Origin: Phyllobacteriaceae bacterium UBA1059
GTDB taxonomy: Bacteria > Pseudomonadota > Alphaproteobacteria > Rhizobiales > Rhizobiaceae
DNA: 5,790 bases
NCBI GenBank assembly: GCA_002316345.1
Contig: DCDI01000005.1
Span: 1-5,790 of the forward strand
Direction of reading: 5' to 3'
The notes under the pieces are model-generated. The model saw only the letters and a program-made list of their open reading frames with translations, did no database searches and was not told where the DNA came from. A program made the translations under genes and the position numbers. Position 1 is the first letter of the stretch. The number at the start of each line of letters is the position of its first letter. Of this stretch, positions 1-5,790 are shown in pieces.

Positions 1-645
1 ATCGGCCAAGCGACGAGCGACCGACGGCGACAGGCCAGCGCCCACTTCCTTGACGACAACCGGCACGCCGAGCGCGAGAACGAGTTGCTCGATGGCCGGC
101 AAAATGCCGCGCCAGTTCGTGTCGCCTTCCGGCTGAAGTGCTTCCTGGAGGGGGTTCAGGTGAACGATCAACGCATCCGCCCGGATCGTCTCCACGGCCC
201 GTCGCGCAACGTCGATCCCTTTGACATCAATGAGTTGCGCAGCGCCGATGTTCGATAACAGCGGCACGGAAGGCATGAGGTCACGCAGTCTGTGCGTCAG
301 CCCGCTATCGCTTTCGCCTTCAAGCGATACGCGCTGCGAGCCCACGCCGAAGGGGATGCGCAGGACTTCGGCCGCTTCGGCCAGATGGTGGTTGATCCGC
401 TCGGCGCGCAGCGCTCCGCCGGTCATGGAGCTGATCAGCAGGGGGGCTGAGAGGGGCTTGCCCAGCCACTCCGTCGACAGGTCGATGTCGGCAAGATCCA
501 GCTCCGGCAGCGCGCAATGCTCGAGGCGAAGGGCGTCAAAACCATTGCGTGTAGCGGGCACGATGCCGGCGCCAGCGAGCACCAGGTCGAGATGGCTCTC
601 CTTCCTGATCCTCAAAGCTGCTGACATTTCCGGCTTGGCATCCAT
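1..645 (-). CDS. fni: Isopentenyl-diphosphate delta-isomerase, type II (FMN-dependent), partial
   Basis: Interconverts IPP and DMAPP in the cytoplasm, supplying the allylic starter for CrtE. The first 215 residues are visible; the C-terminal third lies beyond the left edge (the family is usually about 340-350 aa). Seen in the translation: the N-terminal RK at 14-15 with H18 (RKESHLD), SSMTGG at 72-77, GVGSQR at 100-105, NIGA at 132-135, HLNPLQEALQPEGD at 162-175 and KEVG at 199-202. These are the hallmark blocks of the FMN- and NADPH-using TIM-barrel isomerase, unrelated to the Nudix-type type I enzyme. The start ATG at 645 is preceded by AGGA (657-654) at 8-nt spacing; an in-frame ATG at residue 7 is the alternative. 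The reading frame is open to the window edge. It is divergent from crtE across a gap of about 78 bp. An idi gene of this type also sits in Pantoea crt clusters (family knowledge). Confidence 0.95.
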   Translation of the reverse strand, partial: MDAKPEMSAALRIRKESHLDLVLAGAGIVPATRNGFDALRLEHCALPELDLADIDLSTEWLGKPLSAPLLISSMTGGALRAERINHHLAEAAEVLRIPFGVGSQRVSLEGESDSGLTHRLRDLMPSVPLLSNIGAAQLIDVKGIDVARRAVETIRADALIVHLNPLQEALQPEGDTNWRGILPAIEQLVLALGVPVVVKEVGAGLSPSVARRLAD

Positions 646-723
646 CCAAGAGTTCCTAATTCGAATTGAACAGGTAGATATTGCAACGCCCGAACACTGC
701 CAGCCCGTTTCACGCAAAGGTTG
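646..723. promoter_or_regulatory. Divergent idi/crtE intergenic promoter region
   Basis: This short gap separates two genes read outward, so it should hold the promoters for both. Its idi-proximal half is clearly more AT-rich than the surrounding genes. I found no convincing sigma70 pair. The best on the minus strand is TTGCAA (686-681), followed after 17 nt by CGAATT (663-658), which is a poor -10. On the plus strand TTGAAC (666-671) has no -10 at a proper distance. No TGT-N12-ACA site of the CrtJ/PpsR type was seen. The promoter role is inferred from the gene layout only. Confidence 0.5.
658..667. repeat. Perfect 10-bp palindrome AATTCGAATT
   Basis: AATTCGAATT reads the same on both strands and lies 13-22 bp upstream of the idi start codon, inside the divergent gap. 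It is loosely flanked by GTTC (652-655) and GAAC (668-671), whose centre is offset by 1 bp from that of the core. It could be an operator half-site pair overlapping the idi promoter, but a 10-bp palindrome can arise by chance. Confidence 0.4.
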
Positions 724-1692
724 ATGTTCCTGACACCAAGAGCCATGACTGACCTCGCAGCTTCGGCAAGCCATGACTGGGACGCGCTCAAGGCGCGTAT
801 CGAATCGCAGCTTCACGCAATGGCGGGCGCGCCGGAGCCGGACGAGCCGTTGGTGCGCACGGCCGTTCGCGAAAGCCTGGTAGGCTCGGGCAAGCGCATC
901 CGGCCGATCCTCGTGGATCTCGCCGCCCGCGATCTCGGCTATGATCAGCCGGCTGCCTTGCAGGTAGGCTGCGCCATCGAACTCGTGCACACCGCCTCAC
1001 TTCTGCTCGACGATCTCCCCTGCATGGATGACGCTCTGACGCGGCGCGGTAAGCCGACGGTGCATATCCGCTTTGGCGAGGATGTCGCGGTGCTGGCTGC
1101 GATTGCGCTGCTGGGCGATGCCTTTGGATTGGCGGCATCAGTGCCCGGTCTGAGCGGCGAGCAGCGGAGTGCGCTGACGCTTTCGTTGTCGCAATCGGTC
1201 GGCATGCGCGGTTTGGTTGCCGGACAATATTCTGACCTCCGCAATGTCGGCCAGACCAGCGAAAACAGCGTTATCCAGTTGAACGACCAGAAGACTGGCT
1301 CGCTGTTCGTGGCAGCCGTCGAGATGGCCGGTATCCTGGCCGATGCACCCACGGCACAACGCGAACAACTCAGGATCTATGGCATCGAGCTCGGCCGGGC
1401 GTTTCAGCTGTTCGACGATCTCCTGGATGTTGCAGGCGACGCGGCACGCATGGGCAAAAGCAACAACAAGGATTCTGGAAAAGCCGTTCTGGCGCAAGGA
1501 CTTGGTTCAAAGGCCATGGCCAAACACATCCAGGCGCATCTCGACACGGCATCCGGTGCGCTTGCCCAACTGCCAAACGGCGCACCGCATCTGCGGGCTT
1601 TTACGGATAAGCTGTTCGGCACGCCGGGTGCGGGCATTCGCCGTCGCGGGGGCAGGAAGCCGGACTCGGTTCTGGCGAGCCTGCTCGCTTAA
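724..1692 (+). CDS. crtE: Geranylgeranyl diphosphate synthase CrtE
   Basis: Trans-prenyltransferase that extends allylic diphosphates with IPP to C20 GGPP, the substrate of CrtB. About 322 aa, usual for the family. Seen (numbering from ATG 724): GKRIRP at 56-61, the first Asp-rich motif DDLPCMDD at 96-103 (the DDxxxxD form typical of bacterial short-chain synthases) followed by RRGKPT at 107-112, KTG at 190-192, the second Asp-rich motif QLFDDLLD at 228-235, and KSNNKDSGK at 245-253. The last block and the short tail after LFG resemble Pantoea CrtE. Start choice is uncertain. TTG 721 abuts AAAGG (716-720), ATG 724 has that AAAGG at only 3 nt, and ATG 745 (MTDLAAS) has AAGAG at 2 nt. All are in frame and precede the conserved fold. 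The C-terminus carries a basic stretch (GIRRRGGRKPD). It is divergent from idi and convergent with crtB, with a 4-base stop overlap. Confidence 0.95.
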   Translation: MFLTPRAMTDLAASASHDWDALKARIESQLHAMAGAPEPDEPLVRTAVRESLVGSGKRIRPILVDLAARDLGYDQPAALQVGCAIELVHTASLLLDDLPCMDDALTRRGKPTVHIRFGEDVAVLAAIALLGDAFGLAASVPGLSGEQRSALTLSLSQSVGMRGLVAGQYSDLRNVGQTSENSVIQLNDQKTGSLFVAAVEMAGILADAPTAQREQLRIYGIELGRAFQLFDDLLDVAGDAARMGKSNNKDSGKAVLAQGLGSKAMAKHIQAHLDTASGALAQLPNGAPHLRAFTDKLFGTPGAGIRRRGGRKPDSVLASLLA

Positions 1693-2618
1693 ACCAGCGG
1701 CCTTTTCCACAGCGAGTCATCGCGCGGAACACCAACATGGCAGCGCGATTTGACCGTTTGGGCGAGTCCTTTGGCTGCAAAGCTACTCTTTTGCAGCCTG
1801 CTCGTGCGCACGCGTTCGTCCCAGGCGGAGGGTCCCCGTTTCACGACCTCCTGGCCGATGGCGCGATAGACATAAAGCGCGGTGGCGATCGCAGTCGCTG
1901 ATCGGAAGGGCAGGGAGCCGATGCCGACCCTCGCTGAGGCATAATAAGGCTCGGCAGCATCGACCAGGCGCTTGGCAACGATGGCGAGGGCGTCACGATG
2001 TTGTGATGACGCCGCTCCATCCACGGGGATGCCGGCTTCATCAAGCCAGTCGAGCGGCACGTAGATCCGCCCATTCTCGGCATCTTCGACGATATCGCGT
2101 GCAATGTTGGTAAGCTGGAAGGCGAGGCCGAGGTCACAGGCACGGTCGAGCACCTTTACATCGCGCACGCCCATGATATCCGCCATCATGATGCCGACAA
2201 CGCCGGCCACGCCGTAGCAATAGGTCATCAGGTCGTACAAGGTGCGGTAGCGGCGATGCTCGACGTCAGCGCGAAAACCTTCGAGATGGGCGAGCGGCAG
2301 CGCGCGCGACAGTTCGTGGTGCTGGGCGATGTCGCGCAGGCCGATGAAAGCCGGATGCTCGACCGGTCCGCCATCCAGCGCGTTCAGGGTGGCTTGGGTC
2401 AACTCCGCCAGCCGTTCTTCCGGCGATTGCTCCGAAATTTGTTTGCCATGTCCCAGCACCTGCCCGTCCACGACATCGTCGCAATAGCGACACCAAGCGT
2501 AGAGCTTGGTGACATCTTGCCTTGTCTGGGCGTCGAACAGCTTCGCCGCAGCCGCAAAGCTCTGCGAACCCTGAGCGATCGATTGGTCGGCATAATTCTG
2601 CGTCGAGGCGATCGTCAT
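1689..2618 (-). CDS. crtB: Phytoene synthase CrtB
   Basis: Condenses two GGPP head-to-head through prephytoene diphosphate to C40 phytoene, the committed step of carotenoid synthesis; membrane-associated. 309 aa, the normal length. Seen: YAWCRYCDDVVD at 40-51 with the first DxxxD (D47 to D51), YCYGVAGVVG at 133-142, and FQLTNIARDIVEDAENGRIYVP at 167-188, which holds the second DxxxD (D175, D179). The two Asp motifs bind the Mg-diphosphates in the squalene/phytoene synthase family. The C-terminal block ending in LWKRPLV resembles that of Pantoea CrtB. ATG 2618 overlaps the crtI TGA as ATGA. No clear Shine-Dalgarno precedes it, so translation probably depends on ribosomes finishing crtI. It is the last gene of the crtX-Y-I-B operon, with its stop interlocked with that of crtE. 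Confidence 0.97.
   Translation of the reverse strand: MTIASTQNYADQSIAQGSQSFAAAAKLFDAQTRQDVTKLYAWCRYCDDVVDGQVLGHGKQISEQSPEERLAELTQATLNALDGGPVEHPAFIGLRDIAQHHELSRALPLAHLEGFRADVEHRRYRTLYDLMTYCYGVAGVVGIMMADIMGVRDVKVLDRACDLGLAFQLTNIARDIVEDAENGRIYVPLDWLDEAGIPVDGAASSQHRDALAIVAKRLVDAAEPYYASARVGIGSLPFRSATAIATALYVYRAIGQEVVKRGPSAWDERVRTSRLQKSSFAAKGLAQTVKSRCHVGVPRDDSLWKRPLV
1773..1798. repeat. Inverted repeat (9-bp perfect stem) inside the crtB 3' end, downstream of crtE
   Basis: GGCTGCAAA (1773-1781) is exactly complementary to TTTGCAGCC (1790-1798), and a G-U pair (1782/1789) leaves a 6-nt loop. It lies 81 nt past the crtE stop on the plus strand and inside crtB codons on the minus strand. No T-run follows on the plus strand. 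On the minus strand the stem is followed by AAAGG. It is therefore not a standard intrinsic terminator, but it could form a 3' hairpin on the crtE transcript. The structure is seen; its function is inference. Confidence 0.45.
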
Positions 2619-4102
2619 GGCTGGGCGTCGATCATCAGCTGCGCCGTTGCCTTTGCCGAACCGATCACGCCCGGCACGCCGGCGCCGGGATGGGTGCCGG
2701 CACCAACGAAGTACAGATTGTCGATCTGGTCGTCGCGATTATGCGGCCGGAACCAAGCACTTTGCGTCAGGATCGGCTCCAGCGAAAAGGCCGAACCTAG
2801 ATGGGCGTTGAGCTCGCTGCGGAAATCGAACGGCGTGAAATGCCGGACGGTCACCAACTGCGAGCGCAGGCCCGGCATGTAGTGCTGTTCGAGGTAATCC
2901 AGGATGCTGTCGCGGTAACGCGGCCCTTCCACGTCCCAGTCGATATCGGCACTGCCGAGATGGGGAACCGGCGCCAGCACGTAGTAGCTCGCACAGCCAT
3001 CGGGTGCGAGCGAGGGGTCGGTGATCGAAGGCGAGTGGAGATAGAGCGAGAAGTCGGTCGCGAGCTTCGGTCCTTTGAAGATCTCGTTGATCAGCGGACG
3101 ATAGCGCTGCCCGAAGCACACCGTGTGATGCGCCAGCTGATCGTGCAGCTTGTTCAGCCCGAAATAGATCACGAACAGGGACATGGAATGCCGCTTGGCG
3201 GCCAATTTCTTGCCTTGGCGCGGGCCGCGCGGATGGCCCGACAGGAGCTTGTTGTAGGTATGCACGACATCGCCATTGGATGCGATCACGTCGAAAGGCA
3301 GCGTTTCGCCCCGGCTGACGATAGCGCGTGCATGATCGCCGTCCGTTTCGATGCGTTCGACGGGGGAAGACAAGCGGATCGTGCCGCCAAGATCCTCGAA
3401 CAGCCGCACCAGTCCCTGCACGAGCGCACCGGTGCCGCCTCTCGCAAACCACACGCCGCCTTCGCGTTCCAGCGCATGGATCAGCGCGTAGATCGAAGAG
3501 GTCGAAAACGGATTGCCGCCCACCAGCAGCGAATGGAAGGAAAACACCTGCCGGAGATGCTCGTCCTTGATGAAGCTCGACACCATCGAATACACGCTGC
3601 GCCACGCCTGCAGCTTGGTCAGCTGCGGCGCCACTGAGATCATCGAGCGGAAGTTGAGGAACGGCACGGCGCCGAGCTTGATGTAGCCTTCCTGATAAAC
3701 CGCGCGGGAATAATCGAGGAAGCGGCGATAGCCTTCGACATCGTCGGGGTTGCGCAGGCGGATCTGTCGGTCGAGCTCGGCCTGATCGTTGGCGTAGTCG
3801 AAGGTCGAGCCGTCTTCCCAGGCCAGCCGGTAGAAAGGCGTGACCGGCAGGAGTTCGACGTAATCCTCCATGCGCTTGTTTGCTGCGGTGAACAACTCGC
3901 GGATGCAGTTGGGATCGGTGATGACGGTCGGCCCGGCGTCGAAAATGAAACCCTGATCTTCATAGACGTAAGCGCGCCCGCCCGGCTTGTCGCGCTTTTC
4001 GAAGATCGTGGTCTGGATACCAGCAGCCTGAAGACGGATGGCCAGTGCCAGGCCACCAAAGCCGGAGCCGATCACGGCGGCGGTGCGAGATGTGCCGGTC
4101 AT
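2615..4102 (-). CDS. crtI: Phytoene desaturase CrtI (lycopene-forming type)
   Basis: FAD-dependent desaturase and isomerase that introduces the conjugated double bonds of phytoene, normally giving all-trans lycopene in four steps in bacteria with CrtY; peripheral membrane enzyme. 495 aa, about the size of Pantoea CrtI. Seen: the N-terminal dinucleotide-binding GSGFGG at 12-17 with the acidic E35 ending the second strand, GGRA at 41-44, FDAGPTV at 54-60, and the C-terminal CrtI signature GAGTHPGAGVPG at 467-478 followed by SAKATA. No gap or frameshift was seen. The ATG at 4102 overlaps the crtY stop (ATGA) and has a good GGAG at 5-nt spacing. Its own stop overlaps the crtB start. The number of desaturation steps cannot be read from sequence; adjacent crtY supports the four-step lycopene form. 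Confidence 0.97.
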   Translation of the reverse strand: MTGTSRTAAVIGSGFGGLALAIRLQAAGIQTTIFEKRDKPGGRAYVYEDQGFIFDAGPTVITDPNCIRELFTAANKRMEDYVELLPVTPFYRLAWEDGSTFDYANDQAELDRQIRLRNPDDVEGYRRFLDYSRAVYQEGYIKLGAVPFLNFRSMISVAPQLTKLQAWRSVYSMVSSFIKDEHLRQVFSFHSLLVGGNPFSTSSIYALIHALEREGGVWFARGGTGALVQGLVRLFEDLGGTIRLSSPVERIETDGDHARAIVSRGETLPFDVIASNGDVVHTYNKLLSGHPRGPRQGKKLAAKRHSMSLFVIYFGLNKLHDQLAHHTVCFGQRYRPLINEIFKGPKLATDFSLYLHSPSITDPSLAPDGCASYYVLAPVPHLGSADIDWDVEGPRYRDSILDYLEQHYMPGLRSQLVTVRHFTPFDFRSELNAHLGSAFSLEPILTQSAWFRPHNRDDQIDNLYFVGAGTHPGAGVPGVIGSAKATAQLMIDAQP

Positions 4103-5271
4103 GACAGCTCCATAGGGCGTGGGTTAGGTCGTGGCTTACGAAGAAGGGCAGAAAGGGCTTGGGCCACCGGTACGGGCGGCTTGCCGGCCAGGATGCGCAG
4201 CTTGTCGGCCGCGGTTGTCTGGCCGGCATAGAAGCGTTCGATCAGCGGCTCGGGCAGCTGGTAGAATCGCTGCATCACGCGCCAGCGCTGGTCCTGTTCG
4301 CCCGCGAGAAAAAGCATGCGGTTCAGCGCCCGGAAGAAGCGCTGATCGCGCCACAGCGTTTTCGCGTGCGTTTGTAGGGCGGCAAGGATGGCAGCCGATG
4401 TGAGCTGGGGCAGGGCCGCGATCAGGTCCGCTACACGCGCCGCGTCGGGCAGCGAATAGCCGGTGGTCGGATGAAAAAAGTTGCCGGCCAGTCCGATGCG
4501 CGGAACCGTCACCCCTGTCCAAAGCAGATCGATGTCGCCGTCGAGTGTGATCGGTAGAACACCGTGCTCGCGACGAACTTCTTCCACGATCCGCCAGCCT
4601 CGCTGGGCGCAGTATCTGGAGATGCGGGCTTCCAGCTCGGCGAGGTCCAGCGCCCGGTCATCCACATAGCCGGTGTCCTCCACCAGCATCGTGGTGTCCG
4701 TAAAGGGCAACAGATAGGTGAAGCGGTAGCCGCCATCCTGCGGCGTGGTTGCGTCCATGATCACCGGCGCATCCAACCCGTGCGGCTCGGCAAAGCGCAG
4801 TTCGAGGCCGAGAAAGGACTGGAAGCGGATCTGCAGACCGGGATGAGGGCGAAAGCCGGTGGCGTCGATCACGGCGGGGGCCGTCAGCGTCGTTCCGTCG
4901 GCAAGAACCACCTGTGTCGGCGAAATGGATTGCACGGCCGTGTTCAGCCTGATCCTGTCGGGTAGTTGCTCGGTCAGCACCGCATGAAAGCGGTCGGAGG
5001 TCACGGAATTGTAGCCGGCCGTGAGACGCCTTTCGAAGGCGGGGAAGCGTACGCTTTGCGAGGGCCAACGATGCGCCACCAGCGGCGCCATCAGCGCGTG
5101 TTGGTCGGCAGTGAGATCATCATCGTGAAAGGACCAGGTGTGATTGCCGCCGAGCGTCGGGCCGCTTTCCAGCACGAGAACCTTCAGGTCGGGCCGCGCA
5201 TGCTGCAGGCGCAACGCCAACAGCCCGCTTGCCAGCCCGCCGCCAACAAGGATCAGGTCGGCGTCCGTCAT
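4099..5271 (-). CDS. crtY: Lycopene beta-cyclase CrtY
   Basis: Cyclises both psi ends of lycopene to beta-ionone rings, giving beta-carotene through gamma-carotene; a flavin-dependent, non-redox, membrane-associated enzyme. 390 aa from ATG 5271, matching the usual 380-390 aa. Seen: the N-terminal GGGLAS at 10-15 with E35, GGNHTWSFHDDDL at 41-53, IDATGF at 135-140, MLVEDTGY at 195-202 (E198 is the likely catalytic acid of the E-D-T block), and HPTTGYSLPDAARVAD at 267-282. The frame stays open upstream to about 5733, but that stretch overlaps crtX in another frame and has no family similarity. The start at MTDADLILVGGG is clear, with AGG (5281-5279) 7 nt upstream. The start overlaps the crtX stop and the stop overlaps the crtI start. 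The C-terminus ends in an Arg/Pro-rich tail (RKPRPNPRP). Confidence 0.96.
   Translation of the reverse strand: MTDADLILVGGGLASGLLALRLQHARPDLKVLVLESGPTLGGNHTWSFHDDDLTADQHALMAPLVAHRWPSQSVRFPAFERRLTAGYNSVTSDRFHAVLTEQLPDRIRLNTAVQSISPTQVVLADGTTLTAPAVIDATGFRPHPGLQIRFQSFLGLELRFAEPHGLDAPVIMDATTPQDGGYRFTYLLPFTDTTMLVEDTGYVDDRALDLAELEARISRYCAQRGWRIVEEVRREHGVLPITLDGDIDLLWTGVTVPRIGLAGNFFHPTTGYSLPDAARVADLIAALPQLTSAAILAALQTHAKTLWRDQRFFRALNRMLFLAGEQDQRWRVMQRFYQLPEPLIERFYAGQTTAADKLRILAGKPPVPVAQALSALLRKPRPNPRPMELS
4108..4111 (-). promoter_or_regulatory. Ribosome binding site of crtI (GGAG)
   Basis: GGAG on the minus strand lies inside the last crtY codons, 5 nt before the crtI ATG. It is the clearest Shine-Dalgarno within the operon and confirms the crtI start at the ATGA overlap. 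The crtY start has only AGG and the crtB start has no clear site, so initiation strength probably differs along the operon. Confidence 0.6.
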
Positions 5272-5790
5272 GCCGCCGCCTGCGATGGGTTTCGGGCCGA
5301 CGCATCTTTGGAGAAGGCCTGTTCGATCAGGAGCGCTGCGCGCTTGGCGCCGCCGGCCGATGCAAAACCTTTTGCCAGCGGCCGGGCAGCCGCCTTGTAG
5401 TCGGCACTGGCCGTCAGCAAGATGTTGAGCGCGGTGGCGATGATTTTGGGCGTGGCCCGCTTCGACACGACCTCGCCGACGCCTGCCTGCCGCACACGCG
5501 CGGCCATGCCCGGCTGGTCGAAGGCGAGTGGAATGCAGAGCATCGGAACGGTTGCGCTCAGAGCGTCCACGACGGTGTTGAGACCGGCATGGGTGATCAC
5601 GACATCGGCGCGGGCGAGCGCTGCCTTCTGATCGACGCGGTCGACCACCCAGTCCGCATCGAGACGCCCCGCTTGGGTTGGCGTCAGGCCGCCACAATGG
5701 GCGATCATCAGCTGCACATCGAGCGTCCGGCACGCGCGCGCTATGCGCTGGAACAGGTTGAAGCGATGCCCTTGCAGCGTACCAAGCGAC
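5268..5790 (-). CDS. crtX: Zeaxanthin glucosyltransferase CrtX, partial (C-terminal part)
   Basis: Transfers glucose from UDP-glucose to the hydroxyl groups of zeaxanthin, giving the mono- and diglucoside, more polar membrane carotenoids. The last 173 residues are visible; roughly 250 N-terminal residues lie beyond the right edge. Seen in order in the visible part: SLGTLQGHRFNLF at 1-13 (the start of the C-terminal nucleotide-sugar domain in this GT1 family), LMIAHCGGLTPTQAG at 27-41, and the donor-binding block ITHAGLNTVVDAL at 65-77 with PLAFDQP at 87-93 (H67, and D91-Q92 for the sugar). These match the CrtX version of the UDP-glycosyltransferase signature closely. The GTG at 5717 is internal, since the frame and homology continue upstream to the edge. 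The stop TGA overlaps the crtY ATG. Specificity for zeaxanthin is inferred from similarity and from the crt neighbours. Confidence 0.92.
   Translation of the reverse strand, partial: SLGTLQGHRFNLFQRIARACRTLDVQLMIAHCGGLTPTQAGRLDADWVVDRVDQKAALARADVVITHAGLNTVVDALSATVPMLCIPLAFDQPGMAARVRQAGVGEVVSKRATPKIIATALNILLTASADYKAAARPLAKGFASAGGAKRAALLIEQAFSKDASARNPSQAAA

Noticed and set aside
221..724. Plus-strand open frame of 167 codons opposite idi
   Set aside because: It overlaps the clearly coding idi gene on the other strand. Its Ser/Arg-rich composition and lack of motifs indicate a shadow frame.
1600..1692. Possible frameshift at the crtE 3' end because of the basic GIRRRGGRKPD tail
   Set aside because: The total length and the position of LFG relative to the end agree with other CrtE proteins whose last 20 or so residues are variable. 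No alternative frame gives a better family match.
1989..2013. Inverted repeat GGCGTCA / TGACGCC within crtB
   Set aside because: The 7-bp arms sit mid-gene with an 11-nt loop. Such repeats are expected by chance in GC-rich coding DNA, and no regulatory position is apparent.
2739..3605. Second minus-strand frame of 288 codons inside crtI
   Set aside because: A frame-shifted reading of crtI itself, very rich in Arg and Ala; crtI is intact, so this is not a frameshifted fragment.
2801..3637. Plus-strand open frame of 278 codons opposite crtI
   Set aside because: Antisense shadow of a GC-rich gene: no recognisable motifs, an Arg/Gln/His-rich composition, and it lies wholly inside crtI, which has full family motifs.
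5272..5733. In-frame upward extension of crtY giving a 544-residue protein
   Set aside because: The extra 154 residues are an out-of-frame reading of the crtX coding sequence, rich in Arg and Ala and without family similarity. CrtY begins at its dinucleotide-binding fold (ATG 5271).
1..5790. tRNA, rRNA, CRISPR array, insertion sequence or transposase
   Set aside because: The window is almost fully covered by six crt/idi genes. No spaced direct repeats, transposase motifs or RNA gene signatures were seen.

Overview
The window is a compact carotenoid biosynthesis cluster holding six genes: four complete and two cut by the window edges. The set is isopentenyl diphosphate isomerase (type II), GGPP synthase, phytoene synthase, phytoene desaturase, lycopene beta-cyclase and zeaxanthin glucosyltransferase. 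Together they lead from C5 isoprenoid precursors to lycopene and beta-carotene, and on to a glucosylated xanthophyll if a hydroxylase is supplied from elsewhere. DNA is GC-rich, with many long shadow ORFs on the opposite strands. The gene content and close resemblance to the Pantoea-type crt proteins point to a Gram-negative proteobacterium. I lean towards an alphaproteobacterium (sphingomonad or rhizobial type), but the sequence alone does not settle this.

Layout: positions 1-645 (minus strand) are the 5' part of a type II idi gene (fni), which runs off the left edge. A short AT-richer gap (646-723) separates it from the divergent crtE (plus strand, to 1692). crtE runs tail-to-tail into crtB, and their stop codons overlap inside one TTAA. 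From there to the right edge lies one minus-strand operon, read right to left as crtX (5' part outside the window), crtY, crtI, crtB. All three junctions in this operon are 4-base ATGA overlaps, which suggests translational coupling of the whole run. The operon promoter must lie to the right of the window.

Pathway: Idi balances IPP and DMAPP; CrtE makes C20 GGPP; CrtB condenses two GGPP to phytoene; CrtI desaturates phytoene to lycopene; CrtY cyclises both ends to beta-carotene; CrtX glucosylates zeaxanthin. The beta-carotene hydroxylase (crtZ) that would make zeaxanthin is absent here and is expected nearby or elsewhere in the genome.

Nothing here looks like an undescribed system. The points worth a second look are architectural: the serial ATGA couplings, the interlocked crtE/crtB stops, a perfect 9-bp inverted repeat just past the end of crtE, a palindrome in the idi/crtE divergent gap, and a gene order rearranged relative to the Pantoea cluster.
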